Positions 52,741-62,895 are shown, counted from the stretch's first letter. The stretch: 64,000 nt of DNA from Lachnospiraceae bacterium (GCA_014804265.1 JAAVAC010000055.1:40203-104202); one strand, 5' to 3'. Notes: a model not told the origin generated them from the sequence alone. Translations and numbers: made by a program.

Positions 52741-53490
52741 ATGACTGCATTATTAGAAGCAAAAGAAGTAACGAAAATCTATAAAAAGGCCGGATATCCC
52801 AGCCTGAACAAAGTGTCTTTCCGCATTGCGGCGGGAGAGTTTATCGGTATTATGGGCGCATCCGGCTCCGGAAAAACAACTTTGCTGAATGTGCTTTCTA
52901 CGATTGATACCCCGACAAACGGGGACATCTGCATCAACGGCGTGAACTTAAAAAGGCTCAACGATACAAGCGCTGCCGATTTTCGAAAAGATCATTTGGG
53001 TTTTATCTTTCAGGAATATTTTCTGCTTGACAGCCTTACCATCCGTGAAAATATATCGGTTCCCCTTACCCTGCAGAAACTGCCGCCTCAAAAAATTGAA
53101 AGTATGGTGAAAAACCTGGCTGAAAGATTTGGCATAGCATCGCAGCTTAACAAATATCCAGGTGAATTGTCCGGCGGCCAGCGGCAAAGAGCATCGGCGG
53201 CAAGGGCAATTGTAAAGCAGCCAAGTATTTTGTTTGCGGATGAGCCTACAGGAGCATTAGACTCAAGTTCGGCTACAGAATTGCTGAACGCTTTGTGGGA
53301 GGCGAATCAGGATCTGCATACTACCATATTAATGGTTACCCATGATGCCTATGCGGCAAGCTTTACAAACCGCATTCTGATTTTCAAAGATGGAACCATT
53401 ATCAAAGAGCTACAGAGACATGACCGCAATAGAAAGAGCTTTTATGAGTCTATTGCTGCAGAAGTTGCAAAACTGGACACGGAAAGATAG
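52741..53490 (+). CDS. ABC transporter ATP-binding protein (BceA/peptide-type)
   Basis: GASGSGKTTLLNVLSTIDTPTNG, LSGGQRQRASAARAI. Confidence 0.95.
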   Translation: MTALLEAKEVTKIYKKAGYPSLNKVSFRIAAGEFIGIMGASGSGKTTLLNVLSTIDTPTNGDICINGVNLKRLNDTSAADFRKDHLGFIFQEYFLLDSLTIRENISVPLTLQKLPPQKIESMVKNLAERFGIASQLNKYPGELSGGQRQRASAARAIVKQPSILFADEPTGALDSSSATELLNALWEANQDLHTTILMVTHDAYAASFTNRILIFKDGTIIKELQRHDRNRKSFYESIAAEVAKLDTER

Positions 53491-53501
53491 GGGGTAAAAT
53501 C

Positions 53502-55508
53502 ATGAATACATTATCTATGGCATATAAAAACCTGAGAAAAAACCTTTCTTTTTATGCCCTCTATCTATTCTCGGTGTCCCTTGTAATTACTGTGTTTTTC
53601 GCATTCACATCATTCTCCATGAATCAGGTGATGCTTGAAAAAATATCAACGAATGGACGGGTAGAGTCCATGTGCAGAGTCATTTCCGTGTTTTTAATGG
53701 TATTTGTGGTATTTTATATGGGATATTCCAATCGCTTCTTTCTAAAACGCCGAACAAAGGAACTTGGTATTTACACATTATTGGGATATCGAAAAACCAC
53801 GATATTATCCTTGCTTACTTTTGAAAATATTTTCATATGCTCTGGTGCCTTTCTGGTGGGACTGGTTTTGGGGGCAATTGTACATAAAGGCATAGTAATA
53901 GGGATTACGGCTCTTTTGAAACTTTCAGTGGATAGCGCTAAAATACAGTTTTTTCATATAAGTGCCATTAGAAAAACTGCCGGTTTCATTTTACTGGTTG
54001 TATTTGTCCTGTGTATATCAAACGGCAGATTTCTTTTCAAAACCTCTCTTATGGAACTGATACGCTTTGAAAAGAAAGCGGAAAAAAATATGAAATTCCA
54101 CCGGTTACCGGCTTTCCTTGGCTTTATCATGATTTTATCGGGATATGGCCTGGCATTGGATATTTTCAGAGGTGGAAAATCCATCTGGTTTTTGGGTGGA
54201 TTTTATTCGATTGGCATGTTGACAGCAATGCTTATTGTAATTGGTACGGTATTTTTCATCTCTTCTTTTTTGCCCTATGTGATGAAAAAGAGTAAAAGTC
54301 ATAAAGCAGCCTTTTACACTAAAACAAAAATCATCACTACACCAAATTTTATTTACCGTATCCGCTCAAATGCAAGAACTTTGATTATGCTTACACTGCT
54401 TTCGGCAGCTACTTTATCGGTATCGGCTATTATGGCTCTGACCGTGTATTATCCCATTGCCGCCGTGTCCCGCATAGCGCCGTCAGAAATGGAGTTTCGA
54501 ATTGAAAAGGAAGCACAGATAGAGGCTGCTAAGAAAATCATTGACCGGTATGCGGCTGAGGATGTTACCTTTACAAGGACCGATATTTACAAAGTTACAT
54601 CATCTGCTTCTTCCCTTCCTATGGAATATAGCGCCGGCACTGCAAAGGGCGATTCGGACAATGAAAAGATTTTGAGGGAAGCCGGATTTGAATGCATCTC
54701 AAGGACAAGTTATATGACTCTGCTTAAGGAACAGGGGAAAGAGGAGATTAGCGATTCTATTCCAAAGCTGGGCAGCGGAGAATGTATATTGGTCAAGTAT
54801 AAGCCAAACAGCGATAACAGCCTGGAAGTTGACAGCATTTATCCTTTGGTCATAGGCGATAAGGAGGTGCCATTTACCGTAAAAGCAGTCACGCTTGACA
54901 ATCCCTTTGCTTTTGCAAACAGCATTGGGACTTTGATTGTAAGTGACGATATTTATAGACAGTTAGAGGCAACAGGAACTCCGGTAACGAGTCTTATGAG
55001 TATTAACGGAAAGTCAATAGAGGATAACGAAGAGTTGTATGAAGAAATGAGGGATATGCTTGCAGAAAGCCCCTATTTACAGGGGCACTCCCATAGAATA
55101 AATGAACTGTTTTCGTTAAACAGTTCCACTTTCCTGCTGATTGGTTTTCTTGTGGTCCTTTTTTTCATCGCAACAGGAAGCATTTTGTATTTCAACAATA
55201 TGTCTGCCGTTTCCGATACAAAATCTGATTATCAAATCCTGATAAAAATGGGATATACGAATGGATGTATTAAGAAAATAATCAGAAGGCAGGTGTTGGC
55301 TTTTTTTGCCATACCCTTTGCCATGGGAACGCTGGACTGCATTTTTGCCACTGTAGTATTTAAGACGGGGTTAATGCAAAACCTGCTTGGCAGCACGCTT
55401 GTTCAATATGTGCCGGTTGTTCTTGCGATAGCATTGACAGCATTTATTTATTTGATATATTATTTTCTTACGATTCGTACTTGCTGCAAAATAGTTTGCA
55501 AAAAGTAA
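53502..55508 (+). CDS. FtsX-like ABC transporter permease (BceB-like)
   Basis: FtsX-type TM regions and large extracellular loop; adjacent to its ATPase. Confidence 0.93.
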   Translation: MNTLSMAYKNLRKNLSFYALYLFSVSLVITVFFAFTSFSMNQVMLEKISTNGRVESMCRVISVFLMVFVVFYMGYSNRFFLKRRTKELGIYTLLGYRKTTILSLLTFENIFICSGAFLVGLVLGAIVHKGIVIGITALLKLSVDSAKIQFFHISAIRKTAGFILLVVFVLCISNGRFLFKTSLMELIRFEKKAEKNMKFHRLPAFLGFIMILSGYGLALDIFRGGKSIWFLGGFYSIGMLTAMLIVIGTVFFISSFLPYVMKKSKSHKAAFYTKTKIITTPNFIYRIRSNARTLIMLTLLSAATLSVSAIMALTVYYPIAAVSRIAPSEMEFRIEKEAQIEAAKKIIDRYAAEDVTFTRTDIYKVTSSASSLPMEYSAGTAKGDSDNEKILREAGFECISRTSYMTLLKEQGKEEISDSIPKLGSGECILVKYKPNSDNSLEVDSIYPLVIGDKEVPFTVKAVTLDNPFAFANSIGTLIVSDDIYRQLEATGTPVTSLMSINGKSIEDNEELYEEMRDMLAESPYLQGHSHRINELFSLNSSTFLLIGFLVVLFFIATGSILYFNNMSAVSDTKSDYQILIKMGYTNGCIKKIIRRQVLAFFAIPFAMGTLDCIFATVVFKTGLMQNLLGSTLVQYVPVVLAIALTAFIYLIYYFLTIRTCCKIVCKK

Positions 55509-55541
55509 CTGTTATCAGAAAGGCAAAGCCCAAAAGGGAGA

Positions 55542-57107
55542 GTGAAAATGAAACATATAGCATGGAAACTAATGTTTTGGCTAAATTATATTTTCCTTAT
55601 TCTTTATATGAGTTGGCAGGGAAAGGAAGGACAAACGGGCATAGAAGCCGCAATTCCACTGCTTATATCCACACTGATGTCAATAGATATCACCTATATC
55701 AGTTCCTGCAATATCAGGGAAAATAAAGTCATTTCCCTGTTTTGCGGGCTGTTAGCTTTAGACAGCTGGTATGTACTTCTGTCTTTTGAAGAAAGAATGA
55801 TAGATAATTTCATTTTTATCGCATTAAGCCCAATAACATGGTATGTGTCCATCAGGTTCATTTTTCTGTTTTTGTTTCAGGGAAGCGGATACAAATTTCG
55901 AAAGGCAGCTAATGGAATCCTGCTTTTAACCTGCATGGGCTCCCTTGTGGGCATTGGCATATCAAGCAGGGTTTTTGCAAGTCTGTACGGAGTACAGCTT
56001 CTGGTAAGCGGATTCTGCTTTTTGTTCATTATCCTCTATCACCGGAAACGGCTTATTTTTGTCTTGAAAAGCGAATGGAAATGTATCGTGTTTTCTGTTG
56101 TGGTCATAACAGCAGCCTTTCTTGTATATTATCTTGTTACCATAGACGTGCAGAACCATATTGCTAACTTTGGAATATATCTGCCTGTGCTTTTGCTTTT
56201 TATGAGCATTCATGGCATTATACGAAAAGAACACAGCAGCTATCCGCTCTCCACTGTCTTTAGCAGGAAACAGGCAGTGCTTATCATGGGGCTGTCCCTT
56301 AGCGTTCTCGGGTTGATAATCCTGTTGACGGGCAGCGACTATCAGCATTTTTTCATTGGGGTAAATACATGGTTTGCTTTTATCTATATCTGTAATATTA
56401 TTTTGGAAATAAGCTTAAAACGAGGTGAAAGCAAAATCATCAAGGAAAGTAAATATTATGCAGCTCTTGAGCAGTTACGGCAGGAGGAACTTTTAAAGAC
56501 AGAATTTGCCAATTTTCTTCATGATGATGTGCTCCAGGATCTTCTTTCTGTGAAGAACATGATGACGAAAGCTCATCGTCCCCACATACAGGACGTGATT
56601 ATGGAAACCCTGGACAATCTGAATACGCATATTCGTCAGCAGATGCAGGACTATCACCCTGTTATTTTAAAAAACTTAACAGCAAAGGAAAACTATCAAA
56701 ATCTGATTGAAGCTATTTCACAGTCCTTTCCACAGAAGATTGTCAAGGTGACTTTTCATTGCTCCGATACTTTGTTTTTGGTGGAGCCATATAATTTGTT
56801 GATATATAGATTGCTCAAAGAATTGCTTACTAATATTTTTAAACATTCTGAGGGTAATCGAGCCCGGATCGTACTTGCGCAGGAAAACGGTATGATTGAA
56901 TTGTGTGTCAGTGATGACGGAACCGCTAATGCAGATTGCTTGAGGGCGGCAGACAAAGCAAAGCATAAAGGGCTTGCTTCCGTTACGGAGCAGGTAAGCA
57001 ATATGGAAGGCTCAATCCTGATTTTAGATAATATGCCCCACGGTGTTAATATACAAATCAAGATACCAATGAAAGGAGATGGTTCTTATCAATATTTTGT
57101 TAGTTGA
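55542..57107 (+). CDS. Multi-TM sensor histidine kinase of the NarL/HisKA_3 type
   Basis: 'EFANFLHDDVLQDLLSVKNMM', 'LLKELLTNIFKHSEGN', HATPase-like C-terminus. Confidence 0.88.
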   Translation: MKMKHIAWKLMFWLNYIFLILYMSWQGKEGQTGIEAAIPLLISTLMSIDITYISSCNIRENKVISLFCGLLALDSWYVLLSFEERMIDNFIFIALSPITWYVSIRFIFLFLFQGSGYKFRKAANGILLLTCMGSLVGIGISSRVFASLYGVQLLVSGFCFLFIILYHRKRLIFVLKSEWKCIVFSVVVITAAFLVYYLVTIDVQNHIANFGIYLPVLLLFMSIHGIIRKEHSSYPLSTVFSRKQAVLIMGLSLSVLGLIILLTGSDYQHFFIGVNTWFAFIYICNIILEISLKRGESKIIKESKYYAALEQLRQEELLKTEFANFLHDDVLQDLLSVKNMMTKAHRPHIQDVIMETLDNLNTHIRQQMQDYHPVILKNLTAKENYQNLIEAISQSFPQKIVKVTFHCSDTLFLVEPYNLLIYRLLKELLTNIFKHSEGNRARIVLAQENGMIELCVSDDGTANADCLRAADKAKHKGLASVTEQVSNMEGSILILDNMPHGVNIQIKIPMKGDGSYQYFVS

Positions 57108-57699
57108 TGATCATGTACTGTTTGCAAAAAGTCTTTCGGTTGCTTTAGATGAGTATAATGAAATCGAACATTTCCACGTAGCAGGGGATATTCAAAGTTT
57201 AGATGAAATGATACTTGATAAAAACATAGATATCGTTTTAATGGATATTAACCTGGGTAATCTAAGCGATGGGGATGGTTTGGAAATCGCATCTGATATA
57301 TTGAAATCAAATCCCGGTGTGAAAATCATTATCCTTACAGGATATGACCTGCCAGTATACAGGCACGAGGCAAGGAAGAAAGGCATAAGCGGTTTTCTTA
57401 ATAAAAATATCAGTCCTGATAACTTAATATCATCGTTAATCCACGTTTCTCGTGGAAACACCTGCTTTCCCCCCGAAAGCAACGAAATGATTATTGAGGA
57501 TTTAACAAATACGGAAAAGAAAATATTGCAGCTTATCAGCAGTGGAAAAAAGCGAAAGCATGTTGCCGATGAGTTATATATGAGTGAGAGGACGATCTCC
57601 AATCACTTGCAGCATATTTTTGAAAAACTAGGTGTTTCTTCTGCGGTAGAAGCGGTAACAAAGGCGATTCAATTGGGGTATATACCGCCGATTTGTTAG
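57079..57699 (+). CDS. LuxR/NarL family response regulator
   Basis: 'ILLVDDHVLFAKSL', C-terminal LuxR HTH 'LTNTEKKILQLISSGKKRKHVADELYMSERTISNHLQHIFEKL'. Confidence 0.93.
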   Translation: MVLINILLVDDHVLFAKSLSVALDEYNEIEHFHVAGDIQSLDEMILDKNIDIVLMDINLGNLSDGDGLEIASDILKSNPGVKIIILTGYDLPVYRHEARKKGISGFLNKNISPDNLISSLIHVSRGNTCFPPESNEMIIEDLTNTEKKILQLISSGKKRKHVADELYMSERTISNHLQHIFEKLGVSSAVEAVTKAIQLGYIPPIC

Positions 57700-57746
57700 C
57701 AGGACATAAAAAGTAAAATGGATGGCTGTAAATTGTTAAAAAATTT

Positions 57747-57911
57747 ATGAAAACAGCCACTCCATACGAAGTCTCACAGCTTACGCGCTCTTCGGAGGAT
57801 GGAGGAAAGTTCTTGTTTTACAGAAGCCAGGACCTGTCTCAGTGGACATATGTGAATCAGGTATCAAAGGATAATTACCACATGGCTTCGTATGCCGGAA
57901 GCAGTGGATGA
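57747..57911 (+). pseudogene. Fragment of a glycoside hydrolase (GH32/GH43-like) upstream of fructokinase
   Basis: 'GGKFLFYRSQDLSQWTYVNQVSKDNYHM' and nearby 'DKWNGIFLIYH' in another frame. Confidence 0.35.
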
Positions 57912-57978
57912 TAAATGGAACGGAATATTCCTTATTTACCATTGATGAGTCGGAATAACGGACGGAAAGGAGTATAAG

Positions 57979-58944
57979 GTGAAAGCATTTGATGTAGTAG
58001 CGCTGGGAGAATTATTGATAGATTTTACGGAAAATGGTGTTAGTCAGCAGGGCAATCCCATATTGGAGGCAAACCCGGGAGGAGCGCCATGTAATGTTCT
58101 GGCAATGTTGAACCGCCTTGGGAAAAAAACAGCTTTTATTGGCAAGGTTGGTGAGGATTCTTTTGGTCAGCAGCTTAGAAAAGCAGTAGAGGAAAGCGGA
58201 ACGGATGTGACCAATCTGCTCATGGATAAGGAAATACCCACCACTCTTGCCTTTGTACACAAGCTACCGAATGGTGACAGGGATTTTAGTTTCTACAGAA
58301 ATCCGGGAGCAGATATGATGTTGAAAAAGGAAGAAGTTTCGGACGATATCATAAAAGCCGGGAAAATCTTTCATTTCGGAACCTTGTCTTCTACCCATGA
58401 AGGAGTCCGTCAGGCCACAAGGTATGCTTTAGAGATTGCAAAAGAGAATGGTCTGCTCATATCCTTTGATCCAAATCTCAGAGAGCCTCTCTGGGATTCT
58501 CTGGAACATGCAAAAGAGGAAATTCGATATGGCCTTTCTAAGTGTGATATCCTAAAGATTTCGGATAATGAGCTGGAGTTCATGACGGGTACCAAGGACT
58601 ATGGGAAGGGCATCGAAATACTTCGTGGACAGTACCCCATTCCATTGATTTTCCTCACCCTTGGAAAAGAAGGAAGCAGAGCATATTATGGGGATGCTGT
58701 AGTAGAAGAAAAGCCTTTCCTGCAGGAGAATACCATAGAGACAACAGGTGCGGGAGATACCTTTACAGGCTGCGCATTGGGCTATATTCTGGAGCATGGG
58801 CTGGATGGATTGACGCAGGATAACCTGAGGGAACTGCTTGTGTTTGCAAATGCGGGAGCATCCATGATTACTACCAGAAAAGGGGCGCTTAAGGTAATGC
58901 CGGAAAGGGAGGAGATTGAGGGGTTTATCAAAAGTAGGCGGTGA
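57979..58944 (+). CDS. PfkB-family carbohydrate kinase (fructokinase-like)
   Basis: 'GGAPCNVLAMLNRLGKKTAFIGKVGEDSFG', 'ETTGAGDTFTGCALGY'. Confidence 0.94.
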   Translation: MKAFDVVALGELLIDFTENGVSQQGNPILEANPGGAPCNVLAMLNRLGKKTAFIGKVGEDSFGQQLRKAVEESGTDVTNLLMDKEIPTTLAFVHKLPNGDRDFSFYRNPGADMMLKKEEVSDDIIKAGKIFHFGTLSSTHEGVRQATRYALEIAKENGLLISFDPNLREPLWDSLEHAKEEIRYGLSKCDILKISDNELEFMTGTKDYGKGIEILRGQYPIPLIFLTLGKEGSRAYYGDAVVEEKPFLQENTIETTGAGDTFTGCALGYILEHGLDGLTQDNLRELLVFANAGASMITTRKGALKVMPEREEIEGFIKSRR

Positions 58945-58965
58945 ATGCGCGGACGTTGGATATAC

Positions 58966-59033
58966 GGACGCAAAAGAGGGATGTGGGCGGATTCCATGCG
59001 GTGTTTTTGAGCGGGATTTTCCTAAACAGTCTG
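58966..59033. repeat. Left-half copy of type A element (right arm absent)
   Basis: GGACGCAAAAGAGGGATGTGGGCGGATTCCATGCGGTGTTTTTGAGCGGGATTTTCCTAAACAGTCTG aligns to the other A left arms. Confidence 0.85.
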
Positions 59034-59107
59034 ATTTAAGGTCTTTCAAAGCACTTCCCACCAATGAAAGAAGCTTTTTTGAGCGACATCCGGCTTTTCG
59101 ATAGCCA

Positions 59108-59255
59108 GTAGGAGTTGGCATATTATTTAGTAGTCTTCTGGGCCTTGGCAAAGTCGCCGGCACTTACGCACCGTATTTTGGTGCGTTAGTACCGCTGCGT
59201 CTTTGCAGAGCGAGAGCGTGCCCAGAAGACTACTAAATAATATGCCAACTCCTAC
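59108..59255. repeat. Long-hairpin element, type B, copy 2 (36-nt perfect arms)
   Basis: GTAGGAGTTGGCATATTATTTAGTAGTCTTCTGGGC ... exact reverse complement at 59220-59255. Confidence 0.97.
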
Positions 59256-59409
59256 GTCCTCCTATCCAACCCCACTCCCACTAAAAAACCAGCCCCGAAA
59301 ACCTATTCAGAAACGAAAATCTATGATAAAATAACCAATGGATAATTTACCGCAAAGGATAAGAACATAATTATCATACAAGAAACAAAGAAGGAAGCGA
59401 GGAAAGAAA

Positions 59410-60783
59410 ATGGATCAAAAAATCCCTTACAAAATTTATTTAGAAGAACAGGAAATGCCAAAGCAATGGTACAACGTACGTGCGGACATGAAAAAGAAGC
59501 CAGCCCCTATTTTAAATCCGGGCACCTTACAGCCGGTTACTGAGGACGAACTTGCCGGCATCTTCTGCAGGGAACTTGCAAAGCAGGAATTGGATGATAC
59601 AACACCTTATTTTGACATTCCGCAGGAAATCCGTGATTTCTATAAGATGTACCGCCCGTCACCTCTTGTAAGGGCATACTGTCTGGAGAAAAAGCTGGGG
59701 ACTCCGGCTCACATTTATTATAAATTTGAAGGCAATAATACATCAGGAAGCCATAAATTAAATTCTGCTATTGCACAGGCATATTATGCAAAAAAGCAGG
59801 GACTGAAAGGCGTTACTACAGAAACAGGCGCAGGACAGTGGGGAACGGCGCTTTCCATGGCATGTTCTTACTTTGATCTGGATTGTCAGGTATATATGGT
59901 AAAATGCTCCTATGAACAAAAGCCTTTCCGTCGGGAAGTAATGCGTACCTATGGCGCACAGGTGACCCCGTCCCCTTCCATGAATACCAATGTGGGACGT
60001 AAAATCAACGAAGAATTTCCGGGAACTACCGGAAGCCTTGGCTGTGCCATTTCCGAGGCTGTTGAGGCGGCTGCGAGTCAGGAGGGCTACCGTTATGTAT
60101 TAGGTTCGGTGCTTGCCCAGGTATTGCTGCACCAGTCCATTATCGGCTTGGAAACCCAGGCGGCATTAAAGAAGTACGATATTAAAGCGGATACCATTAT
60201 AGGCTGTGCCGGAGGCGGCTCCAATCTTGGCGGACTGATTTCTCCTTTTGCAGGGGAAGTTTTAAGGGGCGAGGCAGATTATAAGATGATTGCGGTAGAG
60301 CCTGCATCTTGTCCAAGCCTTACAAGAGGAACCTATGCATATGATTTCTGTGATACGGGAAAGGTTTGTCCTCTTGCTAAAATGTATACTCTTGGCAGCG
60401 GATTCATTCCTTCTGCCAACCATGCGGGAGGGCTTCGCTATCACGGCATGAGTTCCATCGTTTCTGAATTGTACGATCAGGGACTGCTTGAGGCGAGAAG
60501 CGTAGAGCAGACAGAAGTATTCAAGGCAGCAGAGACCTTTGCCAGAGTGGAAGGTATCCTTCCGGCTCCGGAAAGCAGCCATGCCATTAAGGTAGCTATT
60601 GATGAAGCCATGAAATGTAAGGAAACAGGTGAAGAAAAGAATATCGTATTTGGTCTGACTGGCACGGGATATTTTGATATGGTTGCTTACCAGAAATACA
60701 ATGATGGGGAAATGAATGACTATATCCCTACGGATGCTGATCTGGAAAAATCCATCAGTCTGCTTCCGAAGGTGAAAATATGA
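59410..60783 (+). CDS. TrpB-like pyridoxal phosphate-dependent enzyme (TrpB2 type)
   Basis: 'RPSPLVRAYCLEKKLGTPAHIYYKFEGNNTSGSHKLNSAIAQAYYAKKQGLKGVTTETGAGQWG', 'GCAGGGSNLGG'. Confidence 0.93.
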   Translation: MDQKIPYKIYLEEQEMPKQWYNVRADMKKKPAPILNPGTLQPVTEDELAGIFCRELAKQELDDTTPYFDIPQEIRDFYKMYRPSPLVRAYCLEKKLGTPAHIYYKFEGNNTSGSHKLNSAIAQAYYAKKQGLKGVTTETGAGQWGTALSMACSYFDLDCQVYMVKCSYEQKPFRREVMRTYGAQVTPSPSMNTNVGRKINEEFPGTTGSLGCAISEAVEAAASQEGYRYVLGSVLAQVLLHQSIIGLETQAALKKYDIKADTIIGCAGGGSNLGGLISPFAGEVLRGEADYKMIAVEPASCPSLTRGTYAYDFCDTGKVCPLAKMYTLGSGFIPSANHAGGLRYHGMSSIVSELYDQGLLEARSVEQTEVFKAAETFARVEGILPAPESSHAIKVAIDEAMKCKETGEEKNIVFGLTGTGYFDMVAYQKYNDGEMNDYIPTDADLEKSISLLPKVKI

Positions 60784-60812
60784 TTTGAAAGGTAGCTGAC
60801 AGGCTGGCGTAA

Positions 60813-61232
60813 ATGAAAGAGAAGAAATGGAGAAGGATTATGCGGTTTAAAGGAGATATTATTATTGTTGACCCAGGGAATGTGGCAAAAAGTGAGGAAG
60901 ACTGGCAGTTATGCCAGTGGGGGGAAAATATGGAGGCATTGGGATTTAAAAATGTACTCCATATAGCCCCGGGAGATGAGCATAGATGTCAGGTGCTGGA
61001 TGTAGATACAGATAAAAAAATAGGCGAATTCTGCACGGATTCAGCGCTTTTGATCGTCACATATTTTGAGGATGTTTTAAAGTACAATCCGGATTTTAAA
61101 GATCATATCGAATGGCCGGATTCAAATGCAATTATAAAGGGATTTGATGGTGAGGTTACGGCTATGGTAGAGCAGGACAGCTTCTTTATTACGGGAAAAG
61201 GGAATATTAATTTTAAGACGATAGAAGTGTGA
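60813..61232 (+). CDS. Conserved hypothetical protein (start probably ATG 60840)
   Basis: ORF following trpB-like gene; no family recognised. Confidence 0.6.
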   Translation: MKEKKWRRIMRFKGDIIIVDPGNVAKSEEDWQLCQWGENMEALGFKNVLHIAPGDEHRCQVLDVDTDKKIGEFCTDSALLIVTYFEDVLKYNPDFKDHIEWPDSNAIIKGFDGEVTAMVEQDSFFITGKGNINFKTIEV

Positions 61233-61245
61233 GTGATGAGGTAAA

Positions 61246-61332
61246 ATGTCTTTGCAAGATATAGCTGATTATACAGAATTATCCCTTGATACAGTAAAAG
61301 AATTAGAAAGCCAGACAATGCAGTTGGCGTAA
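61246..61332 (+). pseudogene. C-terminal remnant of a third Rpn-family gene
   Basis: MSLQDIADYTELSLDTVKELESQTMQLA aligns with '...EEIADCVSSLSFDELKELEAEVMQLA'; downstream hairpin also homologous. Confidence 0.75.
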
Positions 61333-61370
61333 TCAATCATATCAATCAAAATAAAATCAAATACAAGTAA

Positions 61371-61421
61371 CAGCGTAAAGGTGTATGAAACGGCAAATTG
61401 TAAACCATGCGCCTTTTCTGC
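61371..61421 (+). terminator. Terminator hairpin homologous to that of Rpn copy 1
   Basis: AAAGGTGTATG / CATGCGCCTTT with conserved loop 'aaattgtaaa'. Confidence 0.65.
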
Positions 61422-61514
61422 GTGGAAAGGAAGAAAAGAAACTTTGCAGGACAAGTTAAAACGCATGGCTATGAGGGATATTAGGGACGGAAAACATTAA
61501 AAATTGAAATTCAC

Positions 61515-61956
61515 TCATTTTGTGTCTTGATGAAACCATTTTTCCAGTCCGGAAAGTTTATGTTCCAAAAGCGGGTATACAAGCAGAGTTGTATAGCATA
61601 TGAGGAAGTGGGCTTTTATTCTCGGCTCTGTCCAGTGGAATGCCGGGCGCCCGGAAAAATTTGTTTTCATAATCCGGAAGCAGTCCTCTATCTTGTAGCG
61701 GTTGTGGGAAACCTCAAGGATGTCCTTTGCCCCATCCGTCATTTTCAGGATTTCTTTTTCCAGAGAGCCGGCGGTTATGCTGTGGAAAAAATCTTTGAGT
61801 TTTAATTGCCGCAAAATTTCCTGGAGATAGAAATAGCCGATATTCCTCGTTCATCTTTTGGATCTCGTCTTTTACATAGACGAGAGGAGCGTCTGTAATC
61901 TTTAATAATTCTGAATGTTTACCAAAGTTTTTGACATTGCGGGTAGTTGTCTTCAT
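61515..61956 (-). pseudogene. IS4/IS1634-like transposase remnant (frameshifted)
   Basis: 'HNRYKIEDCFRIMKTNFSGRPAFHWTEPRIKAHFLICYTTLLVYPLLEHKL' typical IS4-superfamily C-terminus. Confidence 0.75.
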
Positions 61957-62265
61957 AAATGTAAAGAAAATTTGACATAAAAAATACCGCCGTTAGGCGG
62001 TTTGTGGGAGATTTGGTTTTATTCAACTATCAAAATACTGAATTAGTAGTACTAAAATACATCTTCTTTAAAAATTGCCAGTATACAAAACCGTAATTTT
62101 GCAATATACTGATTATATCAAACCGTGAAAGTAAGTGCGGTGTTTCTTTGTTGGCATTACAGGAATATTATAACAGAAATAAAGTTCAGACACTGGAAAA
62201 GATTCATGCCAGAAAACATTATTTTATAGAAATATATTTTAACGATATTTAGAAGGGGTGATAAT

Positions 62266-62424
62266 ATGGCAACAGCAATACCTACAAAAACAACAGAAAA
62301 GACATATACCATAGATGATGCTATGGAAGTACTGTTCGAAAAACTTGATGAAGCGATTGACGATATGGAAAATGGAAGAGTGCAAACCATAGAAGAGGCC
62401 TGGAAAGAGATTGACAGTATATAA
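62266..62424 (+). CDS. Type II antitoxin-like protein, 52 aa
   Basis: Directly precedes the RelE/ParE toxin; AGAAGGGGTG RBS. Confidence 0.7.
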   Translation: MATAIPTKTTEKTYTIDDAMEVLFEKLDEAIDDMENGRVQTIEEAWKEIDSI

Positions 62425-62433
62425 GGGGTACAG

Positions 62434-62775
62434 ATGAATAAGCGATATAAAGTGGTAATCGCTCAAAGCGGTAAAACAGACGTAAAGAATAAAAAACACT
62501 ATATAATCCAAAATTTCAAGTATCGTGAATATGCCGAAAGTTTTTCCATGAAAATCAAAAAAGCCGCTGGGGAATTAGCCATATTTCCAACCAAACATCA
62601 AACAACAGGGTTTCAATATCGGGGATATGATATTTACATGAAACCACAAAGCAATCACTTATTGTTTTATACAATAGATGATGATAGAAATATAGTGACC
62701 GTACTTCGCATCTTGCAGGACGGTATGGATTGGGAATACATAATCCAGCAATGGATTCAGATAAATAATAATTAG
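62434..62775 (+). CDS. RelE/ParE family toxin
   Basis: 'KNKKHYIIQNFKYREYAESFSMKIKKAAGELAIFP...YRGYDIYMKPQSNHLLFYTIDDDRNIVTVLRILQDGMDWE'. Confidence 0.88.
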   Translation: MNKRYKVVIAQSGKTDVKNKKHYIIQNFKYREYAESFSMKIKKAAGELAIFPTKHQTTGFQYRGYDIYMKPQSNHLLFYTIDDDRNIVTVLRILQDGMDWEYIIQQWIQINNN

Positions 62776-62895
62776 GAAAAATATCACAGTGACAAAAATT
62801 ATATTACCAGTATAATGACAAAAAGAAAAATTGGTGTTATAGTGGTTACAGTTGAAAAATAAAGCGGACCGGATGAGTCCAGAAAGGAAAAGATC

